Shown here: positions 59,125 to 64,000 of the stretch, piece after piece
Position numbering within the stretch: position 1 is the stretch's first letter
Layout: each line of letters begins with the position of its first letter
Assembly (NCBI RefSeq): GCF_013385175.1
Contig: NZ_JABZEO010000003.1
Coordinates: 248,001-312,000 of the forward strand
DNA: 64,000 nucleotides
DNA from: Allochromatium humboldtianum
GTDB lineage: Bacteria; Pseudomonadota; Gammaproteobacteria; Chromatiales; Chromatiaceae
Direction: 5' to 3'
Translations under genes and position numbers: made by a program
Notes under the pieces: generated by a model
Seen by the model: only the letters and a program-made list of their open reading frames with translations
Told to the model about the DNA's origin: nothing
The model's database searches: none

Positions 59125-60000
59125 ATGTCGGTTTCGATTCGCCATCGCGCTCGATCACAGACGCCATTCGCAATACGGCTCGGCCTGATTCTGGGGCTGT
59201 GTCTGCTGACCGCGCCCGTCCTCGCCACGCCCTGGGGTGAAGTCCAGCGCCCCTCGTCCGGTATGACCGAAGTCATCGGCGGCGCGGCCAACGGCTGTAT
59301 CGGCGGCGCCGACGCTCTGCCCGAGACCGGACCCGGCTATGTCAGCATCCGCCGCTATCGCAACCGCTATTACGGTCATCCGGATCTGATCCGTTTCGTC
59401 AGTGATCTGGGCCGCGCCCAGCAACAGCGCGGCGGTCAGCTCGTCATGATCGGCGATCTCAGCCAGCCGCGCGGCGGACTCATGTCCTCCTCGCATCGCA
59501 GTCATCAGAACGGCCTGGACGTGGATATCTGGTTCACCCTGGCCAATTCGCCGACGGCCGCCCGGCAGTTGATGGACAACCGCTCCGACCCGCGCAGTAT
59601 GGTCGCGCCGGGCGGACGCACGGTCAGCGAGCATTGGGGGCCGAGTCAATTCGCCCTGATCGAGTCGGCGGCACGGCATCCGCGCGTCGATCGCATCTTC
59701 GTCAACGCGGCGATCAAGCAGGAACTCTGCCGGGGCGCGCGCGGGGATCGCGCCTGGCTGCGCAAGGTCCGGCCCTGGTGGAAACACGATGCCCACTTCC
59801 ATGTGCGTCTGGCCTGTCCCGCCGACAGCCCGAACTGCGAGGCTCAGTCGCCCGTCCCGCCCGGCGATGGCTGCGGCGAGGATCTGGCTTGGTGGCTGAG
59901 CGACGAGGTGCTGAGCGGCAAGGCCCGTGGCAAGGGATCGGCCAAGCGCGCCGAGCCTGAGATGCCCTTCGCCTGCCGGGCCGTGCTGACGGATTCCTAA
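59125..60000 (+). CDS. mepA: Penicillin-insensitive murein endopeptidase (MepA, peptidase M74)
   Basis: The ATG at 59125, with GGGAGGA about 8 bases upstream, gives a 291-residue protein with a Sec signal (LGLILGLCLLTAPVLA). MSSSHRSHQNGLDVDIWF and KHDAHFHVRLACP contain the His/Asp zinc ligands of M74 (LAS-type) endopeptidases, and Cys pairs in the periplasmic part may form disulfides. It cuts the D-Ala-meso-DAP crosslink in peptidoglycan. Slightly longer C-terminal tail than in E. coli MepA. Confidence 0.93.
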   Translation: MSVSIRHRARSQTPFAIRLGLILGLCLLTAPVLATPWGEVQRPSSGMTEVIGGAANGCIGGADALPETGPGYVSIRRYRNRYYGHPDLIRFVSDLGRAQQQRGGQLVMIGDLSQPRGGLMSSSHRSHQNGLDVDIWFTLANSPTAARQLMDNRSDPRSMVAPGGRTVSEHWGPSQFALIESAARHPRVDRIFVNAAIKQELCRGARGDRAWLRKVRPWWKHDAHFHVRLACPADSPNCEAQSPVPPGDGCGEDLAWWLSDEVLSGKARGKGSAKRAEPEMPFACRAVLTDS

Positions 60001-60036
60001 CGAGCACGCCGCGATGATTGGGCAGGCCGGCCGACC

Positions 60037-63581
<3,545 letters not shown>

Positions 63582-63611
63582 TCGTTCCTGACACCGGAGT
63601 CGTACCGAATC

Positions 63612-64000
63612 ATGGATCTCCTGCTCGGTTTCTCGGGGTTCATCGACCGGCTCAATCGCCGTGTCGGTCGGCTCACCCTCTGGCTTGTGCTGCTGAGCGT
63701 GCTGCTCAGCGCCCTGACCGCCACCCTGCGCTACACCCTCGATTGGGGCTCGAACGCCATGATCGAGGGCCAGTGGTTCATGTTCGGTCTGATCTTTCTG
63801 TTCTACGCGCCCCTGACGCTCCAGGAACGCGGTCATGTACGGGTCGACATCCTCTACAACCGGCTGCCGCCGCGCGGTCGGGTGCTGGTCGAGATCCTGG
63901 GCGGACTGCTGTTCCTGCTGCCGGTCTGTCTGCTGATCGTGATCGATGCCTGGGGCTATTTCCTCATCGCCTTCGAGCAGAACGAGTCTTCGGTCAATCC
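63612..64000 (+). CDS. TRAP transporter small permease (DctQ-like), 3' truncated by window edge
   Basis: The frame from the ATG at 63612 reads MDLLLGFSGFIDRLNRRVGR and continues open to the window end (129 codons). Three hydrophobic segments, EGQWFMFGLIFLFYAPLTLQ and RGHVRVDILYNRLPPRGR are typical of the four-helix small subunit of tripartite ATP-independent periplasmic transporters, which import organic acids with sodium. The large subunit and binding protein are expected downstream, outside the window. Confidence 0.9.
   Translation, partial: MDLLLGFSGFIDRLNRRVGRLTLWLVLLSVLLSALTATLRYTLDWGSNAMIEGQWFMFGLIFLFYAPLTLQERGHVRVDILYNRLPPRGRVLVEILGGLLFLLPVCLLIVIDAWGYFLIAFEQNESSVN

Overview
The window is high-GC, densely coded proteobacterial chromosome. 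GlnRS, a YpjD/CcsA-Ffh pair, TsaB, ArfB, RtcB, a DUF1840 protein and class I DAHP synthase fit a gammaproteobacterium. The overall gene set resembles Chromatiales (purple sulfur bacteria), but no marker gene here proves the genus.

Layout. Positions 1-11200 are mostly housekeeping: the end of a PfkB kinase, an unknown protein, tsaB, glycerate kinase, an NAD(P)-binding epimerase-like protein, an HPF-like protein, rtcB, arfB, an ADP-ribosylglycohydrolase and a HigB-HigA toxin-antitoxin pair. Positions 11196-16118 encode DNA polymerase III alpha, interrupted in frame by a 444-residue intein with a homing endonuclease region. Positions 16374-28615 hold a BrkB-family membrane protein, an alpha-E / circularly permuted ATP-grasp / RimK-linked protease set, a membrane-anchored receiver protein, pgl, a uracil-DNA glycosylase, a Uma2 protein, a periplasmic-binding/PAS/GGDEF sensor, glnS and a DUF1840 protein.

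Positions 28731-40003 form one long co-directional cluster and are the best candidate for an undescribed system. A membrane-tethered TerD-domain protein is followed by three exported helical proteins, a MotA/TolQ/ExbB-type channel protein, two different small ExbD-like proteins each with an Asp in its single membrane helix, a TPR-like membrane protein, a polytopic protein, a BatC-like TPR protein with a very long hydrophilic tail, a BatD-like protein and the MtgA transglycosylase. No von Willebrand (BatA/BatB) protein is present. This looks like a proton-motive, envelope-spanning machine linked to a TerD domain; its function is unknown.

After a DUF4124 protein and a DAHP synthase comes a mobile region. 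A scar (about 42028-42886) joins the start of an HsdR gene to the end of a different integrase gene and is followed by a second HigBA module. Then a 12.8 kb integrative element (43751-56631) lies between 50-bp direct repeats of the 3' half of a tRNA-Lys gene. It encodes a tyrosine integrase, a RelBE-type module, an AlpA-like regulator, a run of small unknown proteins, a Toprim-DUF3987 replication protein, a DUF5681 protein and two related unknown proteins. It has no capsid, terminase or conjugation genes that I can recognise, so it resembles a phage-satellite-like island. It rebuilds an intact tRNA-Lys at its right end.

Positions 56684-64000 return to the core: a YpjD/CcsA-like protein, ffh, MepA-type endopeptidase, a PAS hybrid histidine kinase, a receiver-GGDEF protein and the start of a TRAP transporter small subunit. 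Three toxin-antitoxin modules and two proteins with intact GGDEF/GGEEF motifs occur in the window.
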